A stretch of DNA of 64,000 bases, from assembly GCA_964551015.1 (NCBI GenBank), contig CAZKBP010000012.1, positions 62,001-126,000 of the forward strand. The letters are read 5' to 3'. Both the position numbers and the translations under genes were made by a program. How positions within the stretch are numbered: position 1 is the first letter of the stretch; the number at the start of each line of letters is the position of its first letter. Under the pieces are notes generated by a model that was not told the origin of the DNA, made no database searches, and worked only from the letters and a program-made list of their open reading frames with translations. This document shows, piece after piece, positions 16,485-26,043 of the stretch. The stretch comes from CAZKBP01 sp964551015. GTDB lineage: Bacteria; Bacteroidota; Bacteroidia; Cytophagales; Microscillaceae.

Positions 16485-17825
16485 ATGAGCAAACTCTGGG
16501 ACAAAGGAAAAAGTACAGACCAATGGATTGAAAAATTTACCATCGGGCAGGATCGTGAGCTGGATTTGTGGCTCGCTAAATGGGATGTGCTGGGTAGCTT
16601 GGCGCACATCCGAATGCTGGAAAGCATTGATTTGTTGACTCAGGCCGAATTGAAAACGCTGAGTGAAGGCTTGCGGAACATTCACGAAGAAATTTTAGAG
16701 GGGAAATTTCAAATCGAAGAAGGAGTAGAAGATGTGCATTCTCAGGTAGAATTTTTACTAAGCAATCGCCTGGGTGAAGTCGGCAAAAAAATCCACGCCG
16801 GACGCTCCCGCAACGATCAAGTCTTGCTGGATTTGAAGTTATTTACCCGCCAACAGATTCAATCTTTGTGCGAAAAGACTCAAACCCTTTTTGACACGCT
16901 CTTGGAGTTGAGTGAAAAATACCAAGCTGTTCTGCTACCGGGCTACACGCACTTGCAGGTGGCTATGCCTTCTTCGTTTGGGCTGTGGTTTGGGGCTTAC
17001 GCCGAAAGCCTGAGCGATGACTTGCAATTGCTATTGGCTGCTTATAAAATCACCAATCAGAATCCCTTGGGTTCAGCGGCGGGCTATGGCTCTTCTTTTC
17101 CCTTGAACCGACAGATGACCACAGATCTATTAGGTTTTGAAAGGATGAATTATAATGTCGTTTACGCGCAAATGGGTCGGGGCAAGGTAGAAAAAAGCGT
17201 GAGCTTCGCGATTGCTTCCTTGGCGGGAACTTTGGCAAAAATGGCTCTGGACATTTGCCTGTATATGAATCAAAATTTTGCCTTTATCCGCTTTCCTGAC
17301 CAGCTGACCACAGGCTCCTCGATCATGCCTCACAAGAAAAATCCAGATGTATTCGAACTCATTCGCGGCAAGTGCAATCAATTGCAAAACTTACCCAGTA
17401 GAATCGGAGCGGTTACGATGAATCTCCCTTCGGGCTATCACCGAGATTTGCAGGTGATTAAAGAAAGTTTTTTGCCCGCTTTCAATACGCTGGAAGATTG
17501 CTTGGAGATTGCTAATTATGCCCTACAACACGTCCAAGTGCGAGAAGGCATTCTCCAAGAAGAAAAATACCAGTACCTCTTCAGCGTAGAGCAGGTCAAT
17601 GCCTTGGTTTTGCAGGGAATACCTTTTCGGGAAGCCTATCAACAAGTAGGAAAATCTATCGAGGAAGGCACCTACCAACCTGATTTACAAATAAATCATA
17701 CGCACGAGGGAAGTATCGGCAATTTGTGCTCAGCCGAGATTCGAGCAAAGATGCAGGAGATTCAGGCGCAATTCAATTTTGAGAAGGTAGAACGGGCTTT
17801 ACAGCTTTTGTTGGAAAATGCCTGA
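16485..17825 (+). CDS. argH: Argininosuccinate lyase
   Basis: ArgH splits argininosuccinate into arginine and fumarate, the last step of the pathway. The 446-residue protein has the fumarase/aspartase superfamily blocks EDVHSQVEFLLSNRLGEVGK, HAGRSRNDQVLLDLKL and LPGYTHLQVAMPSSFGLWF. The signature loop GSSIMPHKKNPD, carrying the catalytic serine, is at about residues 276-287. Length and motifs are normal. It is the last gene of the argB-argE-argH run and is followed by a hairpin that separates it from convergent fabG. Confidence 0.95.
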   Translation: MSKLWDKGKSTDQWIEKFTIGQDRELDLWLAKWDVLGSLAHIRMLESIDLLTQAELKTLSEGLRNIHEEILEGKFQIEEGVEDVHSQVEFLLSNRLGEVGKKIHAGRSRNDQVLLDLKLFTRQQIQSLCEKTQTLFDTLLELSEKYQAVLLPGYTHLQVAMPSSFGLWFGAYAESLSDDLQLLLAAYKITNQNPLGSAAGYGSSFPLNRQMTTDLLGFERMNYNVVYAQMGRGKVEKSVSFAIASLAGTLAKMALDICLYMNQNFAFIRFPDQLTTGSSIMPHKKNPDVFELIRGKCNQLQNLPSRIGAVTMNLPSGYHRDLQVIKESFLPAFNTLEDCLEIANYALQHVQVREGILQEEKYQYLFSVEQVNALVLQGIPFREAYQQVGKSIEEGTYQPDLQINHTHEGSIGNLCSAEIRAKMQEIQAQFNFEKVERALQLLLENA

Positions 17826-17834
17826 TCTGCAAAA

Positions 17835-17861
17835 CCTGCTAATTCCTTAGTAATTAGCAGG
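17835..17861 (-). terminator. Hairpin terminator between argH and fabG
   Basis: A 10-bp perfect stem (CCTGCTAATT with AATTAGCAGG) and a 7-base loop lie between the convergent stop codons. On the minus strand it is followed by TTTTGCAG, so it best serves fabG; on the plus strand the tail is poor in T. Confidence 0.7.
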
Positions 17862-17875
17862 CTTCAAGTCACATA

Positions 17876-18616
17876 TTAAGTCAGCATTCCGCCGTCTACC
17901 TGAATCACTTGCCCCGTGATATAATGGGCTAGATCAGAGCCTAAAAACACGGCACAATTGGCGACTTCTTCGGGGGTTCCTCCTCTTTGGAGGGGAATGC
18001 CTTTGAGCCATTCTTCTTTGTTGGCCAAGTCTTGGGTCATTTCGGTTTCAATAAAGCCAGGCGCAATGGCGTTGGAGCGAATATTTCTGGAGCCTAGCTC
18101 CAGTGCTACCGATTTACTAAAACCAATGATGCCAGCCTTAGAAGCCGCGTAGTTGGCTTGCCCTGCGTTGCCACGGATGCCCACCACGGAAGTAATGTTG
18201 ATAATGGCTCCGTTGCGTTGCTTCATCATGGGGCGCATGACGGCCTTGGTGAGATTAAAAACAGATTTCAAATTTACTTGGATGACTTGATCCCAGTTTT
18301 CTTCGGACATCCGCATCAACAAGCCGTCCTTGGTAATACCGGCATTGTTGACCAAAATATCAATATTTCCAAAGTCTTCAATCACTTTTTTGACCAACTC
18401 TTCGGCTTCTGCAAATACGGAGGCATCCGAGCGATAGCCCCGTACTTGTACGCCCGATTGGCCTAGTTCTTCCTCGAGGGCTTGTCCTTTTTCTACGCTA
18501 GAAAGGTAGGTAAACGCTACTTGGGCACCCTGTTCTACAAATTTTTGAGCAATGGCTCTTCCGATTCCTTTGGACGCTCCGGTGATGAGCGCGGTTTTTC
18601 CTGCTAAGAGTTTCAT
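17876..18616 (-). CDS. fabG: 3-oxoacyl-[acyl-carrier-protein] reductase
   Basis: The 246-residue short-chain dehydrogenase has the NADPH-binding loop TGASKGIG (residues 12-19) and NNAG at 90-93. The active-site triad is Ser143, Tyr156 and Lys160, in INITSVVGIRGN and NYAASKAGIIGF. The C-terminal end GQVIQVDGGMLT is typical. It reduces 3-oxoacyl-ACP in fatty-acid elongation. Closely related sugar or steroid dehydrogenases cannot be fully excluded, but the overall identity pattern is that of FabG. It stands alone here, convergent with argH and divergent from the MFS gene. Confidence 0.9.
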   Translation of the reverse strand: MKLLAGKTALITGASKGIGRAIAQKFVEQGAQVAFTYLSSVEKGQALEEELGQSGVQVRGYRSDASVFAEAEELVKKVIEDFGNIDILVNNAGITKDGLLMRMSEENWDQVIQVNLKSVFNLTKAVMRPMMKQRNGAIINITSVVGIRGNAGQANYAASKAGIIGFSKSVALELGSRNIRSNAIAPGFIETEMTQDLANKEEWLKGIPLQRGGTPEEVANCAVFLGSDLAHYITGQVIQVDGGMLT

Positions 18617-18912
18617 ATGTTTATTGATTCTTGAATGGCTTTTTTGAGAAATTGTTTAAGATTTATCTTTAGGCTACAAAATTGAAATTCTTTACTTCTC
18701 AACCCATGCCTCTTGACAACTTCTAAGTGTATTTCAAATTAACACATAAAAACAGATTTTCCCTCAGGGATCATTCAAAAACCCCTAAATGCTAGGAGTT
18801 TTCTAACAAAAGGGAAGGTTTGTAATCAAAATTATGTACAAAAAATAAATAGAAATGTACAAATTATGTCTAACTTGCTCCTAAACTTTAAAACATACAC
18901 TGATCCTCAATC

Positions 18913-20283
18913 ATGAATAAACTTTCCGAAGAAGAGATCACAGAAAAGACCAATCTGCGCTATGCTTGGTACGTGGTGGCGGTTTTGATGCTGGCTTATG
19001 TTTCTTCCTTTATTGATCGCCAGATTCTGAGCCTGCTGGTACGCCCGATTAAGCGTGATTTTCAGATTACGGATACGCAGATGAGTTTATTGATGGGTTT
19101 GAGCTTCGCGATTTTTTACACCATCCTCGGGATTCCCATTGGTCGCCTGGCCGATCGCAAAAGCCGAAAAGGGATCATCACCGTGGGCGTTTTGCTGTGG
19201 AGCCTGATGACGGCTTACTGTGGGATGGCTCGGAGCTATCTACACTTATTTTTGGGGAGAATTGGCGTAGGTGTAGGAGAGGCCGCTCTGACTCCACCTG
19301 CCTATTCGTTGATTAGTGATTATTTTCCTAAAGAACGCTTGGCTTTCGCGCTGAGTGTTTACTCAATGGGCATTTATATTGGCTCGGGCTTGGCCTTGAT
19401 TATCGCGGGTTTGGCCATCCAACTCGCCAGTGTGCAAGAAATCTGGGTTTTGCCCTTGGTGGGAGAAATTTATCCCTGGCAGATGGTCTTTTTCTTCATT
19501 GGCTTACCAGGAATTTTAATTGCCTTACTCATCGGGTTGACCATCAAGGAACCTCTCCGAAAAAACAAAGTACAACGCCTAAATGCCTCTGGGCAAATGG
19601 TAGATTCACAAGTCAGCTTGGGCGAAGTAATGCAATACATCTGGGCAAATCGCAAGTCTTTTTTAGGAATTTCTTTGGGAATTGCCTTTATTTCTTGGAC
19701 AGGCTACGGGGCGGCGGCTTGGGTTCCCTCCTTTTTACAGCGCACTTATGGCTGGACAGAAGTACAAGCAGGGCTTGCTTACGGGGGAGTCGTGACGGTA
19801 TTTGCCACGGCGGGTAGCGTGACCGGAGGTTTGGTGGCTGATCGCTGGTCAAGACGCCATCGGGACGGTAGAGTGCGCGCCTTGATTTTCTCGAGTTTGG
19901 CTCTTATGATTACGGGTGGTTTTTATACTTTGATGCCCAATGGCACACTGGCGCTTATTCTCTTGATTCCGGGATCTTTTTTCACGGCCTTTCCTGTGGG
20001 TACAGCGGCGGCGGCTATTCAAGAGATCATGCCTAATCAGATGCGGGCTTTGGCTTCGGCCATTTATTTTTTTATCCTCAATATGATCGCTCTGGGCACA
20101 GGGCCGACGGCGGTGGCTTTGTTTACAGATTTCTTGTTCCAAGATACCAGTATGTTGCGATATTCGCTTTTGTTGGTGGGAATTATCGGGACACTTTTGG
20201 CTTTTCTCTCGCTTTATTTTACCCGCAATGCTTACGAAGAAAGCCTAGATTATTTACAAAATTATCTGGAGGGGAGAAATTAA
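18913..20283 (+). CDS. MFS transporter of the spinster-like type
   Basis: The 456-residue protein shows about twelve hydrophobic segments. The first carries the spinster-type start VVAVLMLAYVSSFIDRQILS and then the MFS loop motif GIPIGRLADRKSRKG between helices 2 and 3. GRIGVGVGEAALTPPAYSLI forms the helix 4-5 region. The spinster group exports sphingolipid-like or other organic anions in eukaryotes, and bacterial members have mostly unknown substrates. The gene is monocistronic, preceded by a 296-base AT-rich region that also contains the fabG promoter, and converges with the cyclase gene. Confidence 0.82.
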   Translation: MNKLSEEEITEKTNLRYAWYVVAVLMLAYVSSFIDRQILSLLVRPIKRDFQITDTQMSLLMGLSFAIFYTILGIPIGRLADRKSRKGIITVGVLLWSLMTAYCGMARSYLHLFLGRIGVGVGEAALTPPAYSLISDYFPKERLAFALSVYSMGIYIGSGLALIIAGLAIQLASVQEIWVLPLVGEIYPWQMVFFFIGLPGILIALLIGLTIKEPLRKNKVQRLNASGQMVDSQVSLGEVMQYIWANRKSFLGISLGIAFISWTGYGAAAWVPSFLQRTYGWTEVQAGLAYGGVVTVFATAGSVTGGLVADRWSRRHRDGRVRALIFSSLALMITGGFYTLMPNGTLALILLIPGSFFTAFPVGTAAAAIQEIMPNQMRALASAIYFFILNMIALGTGPTAVALFTDFLFQDTSMLRYSLLLVGIIGTLLAFLSLYFTRNAYEESLDYLQNYLEGRN

Positions 20284-20328
20284 GTATTTAGTGCTTGATT
20301 TTAGTGTAATCTATTGGCAAAAAGACAT

Positions 20329-22185
20329 TTACGAAGCTACACTTACCCGTTGTGTGGTTAGGTTTTGGATGCCCTGAAAGAGCGAGGAGCGTTTCTGGAC
20401 AAAATACATATCTATTTCGCCTTTGTTTTTGGCGAGAACCTTACCCCGATAAGTGCAATTAAAATAAGATTTGACCAATTCGTAGGTATTACCCGAAATA
20501 TTGACTTTACCTTCTTCTCCGCCTGATTCCATACGGGAGGCTAGATTAACAGTATCTCCCCAGACATCGTAAGCAAATTTGTTTTTGCCAATGACTCCGG
20601 CTACCAGCGGCCCCGTGTGAATACCAATACGAAGCTCCCAGACGTGCTCACCTTTGCGTAATTTTTCTTCGCGAAATTCCTCCATAAATTCTAGCATTGC
20701 CAAGCCTGTTTTCACGGCATCTATGGCGTTGGTACGATTGGCCGTGGGCACCCCACCAACGCACATATAAGCATCGCCGATCGTTTTAATCTTCTCCATA
20801 TCGTGCTTGAGAATAATCTCATCAAAGCGTTGAAAACAATAATTAAGCTCTTCCACGAGGCGGTTCGGAGAGAGTTCTTCGGCAATCTTGGTAAAACCCT
20901 TGAAATCTGTGAAGAGTACGGTGGCCATATCGTAGTATTGGGGAGTAGCTTGGCCGAATTCTTTCAGCTCGAGAGCCACTGGTTCGGGCAGAATATTGAG
21001 CAAAAGTGAGTCTGACTTATCCCGCTCGGAGATCAGGTCTTGGTTGAGGCCAATGAGATTGTCTCGTTGTGTCTGAATTTCTTCTTTTTGTTGTTGCAAC
21101 TCCAGATGTTGCTGCTCGATGTTATCTCTTTGGGTTTGAATCTCTTCTTTTTGGTGGTGGATTTCTTCTTTTTGAGAGCGAAGTAAACGGTTAGCTCTTT
21201 TTTGGAGCCAGAGGCTAGTACCAATGATGATCCCCAGCACCACCAGTAGCCCCATGCCTATGAGCAGAGACAAGTTTTTGATCCGGGCTTGCTCTACGGC
21301 CAGGTGTTCTTGTGCCTTTTCTTTGGCCAATTGGGCAGAGTGCGCTTTTTCTTGTAATAATTTCAGGGCTTGATTTTTGACCTCCAGTTCTTGCTCGGTC
21401 AAGCTATCGGCCAGTGCGAGGGTTTCTAGTTCCTTGGCCTGTAAGTTGCCAGAGAGTTGGATTTTCTCGTAGAGGAGCTTTTTTTCCTTTCTCCTTTTTC
21501 TGCGTAGCTCCTGCTCCTTTTGGCTCAGGCGACTGGTTTTTTGGTTAATCTCAAGGGCTTGATGCTCAATCTGGGTATCTCTTTCTGTCAATTCAGATTG
21601 GGTACTTTCTAATTGCTGTTTAGTATCAGAAGCCAGTGCGATCAAATATTGGCTAAACTCGAGATTTAATTTCTGATATTGGCGCATGGCCCGCCGCTGG
21701 TGTTTTTTCTTGGCATCTGCTTCGGCGGCATACTCATAAGTAGGAATCGCTTCGTCTTGTAAGAAGTGATAAAATAAAGTTTTAGAAATCTGATCATTTT
21801 CGTAAAGATGCTGATAGATACGAAAAGCCTCCGCGTGTGCTTCGGCGGCCTTATCGGGGCGATCTTCGTAACGTGCCTGTAGATATCCTATATTCGTGAG
21901 TGCCTCGGCGAGGGGCATAGGTTTTCCTAGCTTTTTAGCCAAATTGACCGCCTCTTCGGCGTAGTCGAGTACAGACTCCGAAGCGTGGTTTCTGAGTTGG
22001 GAGGTGATGTGATTTAAGGTGGCTAGACGTTCTTCTGGTGTCAAGGCGGTGTGGTTCAGGTCTTCTTGCATCTCTTGTAGTGATTGCGCCTGAACTACCC
22101 CGAAACACAAGGAGAGCAGGAGCATCAGGAGGAAAAGCCTCAGCTCAGAAAGAAAATTGATCTTGACAAAAAGTACTTTCTTCAT
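20329..22185 (-). CDS. Membrane-anchored adenylate/guanylate cyclase with periplasmic TPR sensor
   Basis: The 618-residue product starts at the ATG 22183-22185, which gives a proper signal/anchor (LRLFLLMLLLSLCFGVVQAQ). A helical TPR-like region and a long coiled coil follow to about residue 295. A membrane helix lies near 300-325 (LIGMGLLVVLGIIIGTSLWL), then a repetitive Gln/Glu-rich coiled coil (KEEIQTQRDN occurs twice). A class III cyclase domain covers about 415-600. VLFTDFKGFTK holds the first metal-binding Asp, EKIKTIGDAYMCVGG the purine-specifying Lys and YDVWGDTVNLASRM the second specificity Asp. Lys plus Asp predicts ATP as substrate. The layout suggests an envelope signal transmitted to a cytosolic cyclase. 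Confidence 0.87.
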   Translation of the reverse strand: MKKVLFVKINFLSELRLFLLMLLLSLCFGVVQAQSLQEMQEDLNHTALTPEERLATLNHITSQLRNHASESVLDYAEEAVNLAKKLGKPMPLAEALTNIGYLQARYEDRPDKAAEAHAEAFRIYQHLYENDQISKTLFYHFLQDEAIPTYEYAAEADAKKKHQRRAMRQYQKLNLEFSQYLIALASDTKQQLESTQSELTERDTQIEHQALEINQKTSRLSQKEQELRRKRRKEKKLLYEKIQLSGNLQAKELETLALADSLTEQELEVKNQALKLLQEKAHSAQLAKEKAQEHLAVEQARIKNLSLLIGMGLLVVLGIIIGTSLWLQKRANRLLRSQKEEIHHQKEEIQTQRDNIEQQHLELQQQKEEIQTQRDNLIGLNQDLISERDKSDSLLLNILPEPVALELKEFGQATPQYYDMATVLFTDFKGFTKIAEELSPNRLVEELNYCFQRFDEIILKHDMEKIKTIGDAYMCVGGVPTANRTNAIDAVKTGLAMLEFMEEFREEKLRKGEHVWELRIGIHTGPLVAGVIGKNKFAYDVWGDTVNLASRMESGGEEGKVNISGNTYELVKSYFNCTYRGKVLAKNKGEIDMYFVQKRSSLFQGIQNLTTQRVSVAS

Positions 22186-22771
22186 AAGAATTGCTAGGTT
22201 TTGAGCGACGAAAGTCGTTTCAGAGAGTGAAAATAACATCCATAAGTTCTCGAGGATTAAATATGCCTATTACAGATATGCCAAGTTTTAAGCCCATTCT
22301 AAGGGGGAGAAGAGAGCTTGTTGATAATGTGTTGATTATCAGAATTTTAAAGCGAATTCTTGGCTCAGGTGAGTGCGATCCATTACGGGCTTTTTTAGCG
22401 TAAGTGGAATAGTTTCCCAGAATGAGGGGAGAGAAAAAGCCGGACGGCTAACGATAACTTGTGAAAAATGCCTGATTCTTGGCCTTGAACTCCTTTGTGG
22501 AAAGGGATCAAGTAGCTAAGGAGGAAAAATAAGTAGGAAGCGTTTCAAAAATCATTTCGTCTTTTGAAACCCAAAAGCTCGAAAATTCTGTATGTAGTGA
22601 TAAGTTACATTCATCACGAAAAAAGTCGATTGCTCAGGTTCTCGGCGTGATATATACAGAGTTTGGCAAGAATATAGTTACAAAATCATACAAAAAACAT
22701 ATCTGAAGCTCAAAACGAAGGTGATCCGCTGACTCAGAGGAGCTTCCTTATCCGATCAAAACGCCATATTT
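22186..22771. other. Divergent intergenic region, 586 bases
   Basis: The region is AT-rich and lies between the divergent cyclase and AAA-ATPase genes. I see no gene, tRNA or repeat in it, only a weak 4-bp hairpin near 22440. It presumably carries both promoters, but no convincing TTG/TAnnTTTG pair was found. Confidence 0.4.
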
Positions 22772-23917
22772 ATGACAAAAAACAATCCATCCAAATCCCA
22801 GTTCTACGGGAAATACAATGTATTTGATGGCAATTATTTTTACGAATCCTACTACCTGCTCAACAAATTTGACCGCAAACTGATCGAGTTTAGCGTGGAC
22901 GAGTATTTCGCCAATAACAACTTGGTGAATTTGCGAAAATTCAAGGAAGCACTAGAAGCCAATGGCTTTGGAGAGGTGATGATCTACCAGCAGAATACAG
23001 TCTACAACAAAAAAGAAGAGCGTTATTCTGTCGATTGGTATTTGTTTATCAAAGATGAACAGGTGATTATGAATGTGAATCACGATACGGTCAAAAACCT
23101 GGACGATGTGAGTTTCCGCCCCCAAGAACTGATCGCCACCGACGCGATTCCGGTGGGAGACTTGGAGCAAATCTTTCGCATTGCCGAAACTTGTACCGTT
23201 GAGTCAGAAGATGACCATAAACGCTATATCAACATCGTGAGCTCTATGCCCAGAGAAGGTTTGCGATTAAACAAATATGAAATTCGTAAGCCCAATATCC
23301 AGGATCTGGATCTTTATTATGGAGAGGGTTTTGGGCATAAGCATCAGCGATTTGTTCGGCAAATTCACCAGAAAGAACGCTCTGGTTTGTTTATTTTCCA
23401 CGGTGTGACAGGGAGCGGCAAAACCAATTATATCCGCTACTTGATTTCGCAAACCCGCACAGATACGAATTTTATTTTCTACCCGATCACGCTGTTGAGA
23501 GAACTGGCTGACCCTCAGTTGATTACTTTTATTTCAGATTACCAAAATTCGGTACTCATCATCGAGGAGTCTGAAGACACCGTACAAGCTAGGGATACTT
23601 TTAACGCCGATAAAACCTCGATTGCTAATTTGCTCAATATTTCAGACGGGCTGCTTTCGGACGTGTTGAACCTGAAGATTATCTCGACCTTCAATACTGA
23701 TATTCGGAATTTAGACCGGGCGCTACTCAGAGAAGGACGTCTGTTGGGCATCCATAAGTTTGATAAACTTCCCGCGGATAATGCCAACCGCATTGCAAAA
23801 ATTAACAAAATTAATAAGCATTTTAGCGAGCCAACCACACTGGCTCAGGTGTTTAATCACCCTCTCAAGGAAGATTTTTCGGACTTTGTGATTGACGATC
23901 AGCGCATTGGGTTTTAG
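22772..23917 (+). CDS. Orphan AAA-family ATPase with unknown N-terminal domain
   Basis: The 381-residue protein has an N-terminal domain of about 180 residues with no recognised family. A C-terminal AAA module follows: Walker A GVTGSGKT (211-218), a Walker B-like VLIIEESED (261-269, where the usual DE is EE), sensor 1 in STFNTDI (Asn308) and candidate arginine fingers in DRALLREGRLLG (Arg316 to Arg323). There is no signal peptide, so it should be cytosolic. It has no operon partner: 586 bases lie upstream and 137 downstream. The function is unknown. The fold is the chaperone/BCS1-like side of AAA proteins by general appearance only. Confidence 0.75.
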   Translation: MTKNNPSKSQFYGKYNVFDGNYFYESYYLLNKFDRKLIEFSVDEYFANNNLVNLRKFKEALEANGFGEVMIYQQNTVYNKKEERYSVDWYLFIKDEQVIMNVNHDTVKNLDDVSFRPQELIATDAIPVGDLEQIFRIAETCTVESEDDHKRYINIVSSMPREGLRLNKYEIRKPNIQDLDLYYGEGFGHKHQRFVRQIHQKERSGLFIFHGVTGSGKTNYIRYLISQTRTDTNFIFYPITLLRELADPQLITFISDYQNSVLIIEESEDTVQARDTFNADKTSIANLLNISDGLLSDVLNLKIISTFNTDIRNLDRALLREGRLLGIHKFDKLPADNANRIAKINKINKHFSEPTTLAQVFNHPLKEDFSDFVIDDQRIGF

Positions 23918-24054
23918 GGAAAACCCTCAGGGCTGAGTCCTCTTACTGATTGCTAACCACAAAAACATTCACTGGTTTGACTTGTTTTTTAAGATGTCTA
24001 CTGAGCAAATCAGGTATTTTATCTCGGCACATTTCATGACAAGAAGCAACCCTT

Positions 24055-24627
24055 ATGAAGGCAACTACTTTTAGCTATATTGAGATTTCGCTGGCTGTTC
24101 TAAGTTTTTTAGGATTTTTAGGGAGAAGCCAAGGCATTTTAGCAGGAACTTATCTTTTCTCCTTAGGTTTGGGTTTGTTGCTCGTGTTTTATCTCGTGCA
24201 AGTCTTCCTCCCGCCACGTTTGCACATTGTCCCGCAACCCGTAGTGCAGGCTCCGGTGAGTATTTTGAGTTATTTAGGAGCTGCTTTCGTAGTAACCGGC
24301 GTATGGTCTAAATTGATGATTTGGTCGGTGGCAGAGCAATGGCTTAGAATCGCTTTACTGGTGTTTGGTGGAATTATTCTACTCGTTTTATTTCGCTTTC
24401 GGATTTCGGATCAAGTTGAGAACATTCGTTTTTATCGTTATATCTTGGTGCGAAGCCTATTTTTGATTTCTACCGCTTTTCTTTTTTATATTACTCCCTC
24501 CCAAAAATTAGTAGATTTGTACGAATCCCGAGCGAGCAAATCAACTGAGCATACCGTGATGCACTGGCAAGTGGCTGGTGATTCTTACTGTACTCATCCG
24601 CATCTTCGCTCTAAGCTTTCATCGTAG
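24055..24627 (+). CDS. Hypothetical membrane protein, four to five helices
   Basis: The 190-residue product has hydrophobic segments near residues 8-28, 32-52, 65-90, 95-116 and 128-146, and a polar C-terminal tail with two Cys or His-rich spots (GDSYCTHPHLRSK). No family was recognised. It ends 28 bases before the phosphopantetheinyl transferase start and may be co-transcribed with it. Confidence 0.55.
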   Translation: MKATTFSYIEISLAVLSFLGFLGRSQGILAGTYLFSLGLGLLLVFYLVQVFLPPRLHIVPQPVVQAPVSILSYLGAAFVVTGVWSKLMIWSVAEQWLRIALLVFGGIILLVLFRFRISDQVENIRFYRYILVRSLFLISTAFLFYITPSQKLVDLYESRASKSTEHTVMHWQVAGDSYCTHPHLRSKLSS

Positions 24628-24655
24628 GAGTAGTTTTGGGCTAATTGTATCTGAG

Positions 24656-25294
24656 ATGCCTCTAATTGAACTTGAACATATCAATGCAGATTGCAGCCGT
24701 GGTCTTTGGCGCATTGAAGAGTCTAGTGCGCAACTCACGCGACACTTGGATACTTCTCCAGAGGATTTGGCCTTTCTCAAAAAAATCAGCCATCCGGTCA
24801 AACAATGCGAATCTTTGGCGGCTCGTCTAGTGGTGAGAGAAATTCTTAGAGACTGGAGAGAACCTTATTACGGAATTCGCAAAGATTCCTTTGATCGCCC
24901 TTATTTATTAAATTCTGCTTTTCAGATTTCCATGTCTCACGCAAAAGATTACGGCCTAGCGCTGGTACATCGCCACAAACCAACTGGGATTGACATGGAA
25001 GCCGTGCGGCAACAACTCAGACGAATTTCTTTCAAATTTCTTTCCGTACAGGAGAAAAAAAGACAGCCCTATCAACTAGAAGAACTAACGGTACTCTGGG
25101 TGGTCAAAGAAGCACTCTACAAGCTACACGGGCGCAAAAATCTAACCTTCAGCCAACATCTGCTCACTCAGCCCTTTCAGCTAAAAACCAAGGGAGTGAT
25201 CGAATCCTCAATTTCCCCAGATCATGAGCCTGCACGTCCTTATCAGGTATATTATCATAAGTTTGAAAATTATTATATTGCTTACGCCTTTTAG
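24656..25294 (+). CDS. 4'-phosphopantetheinyl transferase superfamily protein
   Basis: The 212-residue protein carries the signature pair of the Sfp/AcpT superfamily: GIDMEAV (residues 111-117, Mg2+ ligands Asp113 and Glu115) and WVVKEALYKLHG (148-159, with the Lys-Glu pair), plus the upstream ISMSHAKDYGLA block. The enzyme moves phosphopantetheine from CoA to a carrier-protein serine. Single-domain length of about 210 suggests an Sfp/HetI-like enzyme rather than AcpS. The start at 24656 is preferred over an upstream extension from 24578 because the extension overlaps the preceding gene and is not family-like. Confidence 0.88.
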   Translation: MPLIELEHINADCSRGLWRIEESSAQLTRHLDTSPEDLAFLKKISHPVKQCESLAARLVVREILRDWREPYYGIRKDSFDRPYLLNSAFQISMSHAKDYGLALVHRHKPTGIDMEAVRQQLRRISFKFLSVQEKKRQPYQLEELTVLWVVKEALYKLHGRKNLTFSQHLLTQPFQLKTKGVIESSISPDHEPARPYQVYYHKFENYYIAYAF

Positions 25295-25432
25295 ATAAGG
25301 AATTATCAGTGCTCAGTTGGAATATGCTTAGTTTGCTGAAAAGTAAGTAAATCATTGGTTTTTTAACCGAAAGCTGACCGCCGAACGCTAAAATCCATAA
25401 ATATTCAAACAAATACGCCACCTTAGCCAATC

Positions 25433-26035
25433 ATGTTCTCATTTAATTCATTTGTAACAAGAAGTTTCTTTGCAATAGGGCTTTGCTTCACATTATTGCC
25501 TTTACAAGCTCAGATTAATGAAAGGGTAGACAATTTTACGCTCACGAACCTCTACGATGGGCAAGCTTTTTCGCTCGATCAGTATGAAAATGTTGCCTGT
25601 GTTGTGGTCATTTTCACTACGGCTTATTGTCCGTTTAGTCGTTCTTATCAAGATCGGATTAAACTTTTGGCCAATAATTATACTGAGGCCAATGCTCAGG
25701 TCAAGTTTATCTTGATTAATCCAGAAAATCCTCAAGATCAACTCGAGGCTATGAAAGAGAATGCCCAGCAGTACGGAGGCATTCCCTATTTATTTGATCC
25801 AGCAGGAAAAATTGCCGAGCAATTTGAGGCCACCAAAGCCCCCGAAGCATTCGTATTGCAGTACAGCGTAGGGCACTTTGTGATCAAATACCACGGGGCG
25901 ATTGATGACCACCCACAAGCCGCCGAAAAAGTAGAAAAATTCTTCCTTAAAGATGCCATTGATCACGTCCTGGATAAGCGGAATCCCGATGTGCCTTTTC
26001 GTAAACCCACTGGTTGTATTTTGAAAAATGAATAG
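25433..26035 (+). CDS. Secreted thioredoxin-fold (AhpC/TSA-like) protein with single active-site Cys
   Basis: The 200-residue product has a signal peptide ending near LPLQAQ and a redoxin domain with DNFTLTNLYDGQAFSLDQY. The active-site region VVIFTTAYCPFSRSYQDRI has Cys66 and a serine at 69 where thioredoxins have the second Cys. KFILINPENPQDQLEAMKEN and GGIPYLFDPAGKIAEQF follow, the latter containing the cis-proline region. It may be a periplasmic peroxidase-like or thiol-handling protein. The lack of the second Cys argues against classical disulfide reductase action. Confidence 0.8.
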   Translation: MFSFNSFVTRSFFAIGLCFTLLPLQAQINERVDNFTLTNLYDGQAFSLDQYENVACVVVIFTTAYCPFSRSYQDRIKLLANNYTEANAQVKFILINPENPQDQLEAMKENAQQYGGIPYLFDPAGKIAEQFEATKAPEAFVLQYSVGHFVIKYHGAIDDHPQAAEKVEKFFLKDAIDHVLDKRNPDVPFRKPTGCILKNE

Positions 26036-26043
26036 CCATCTCA

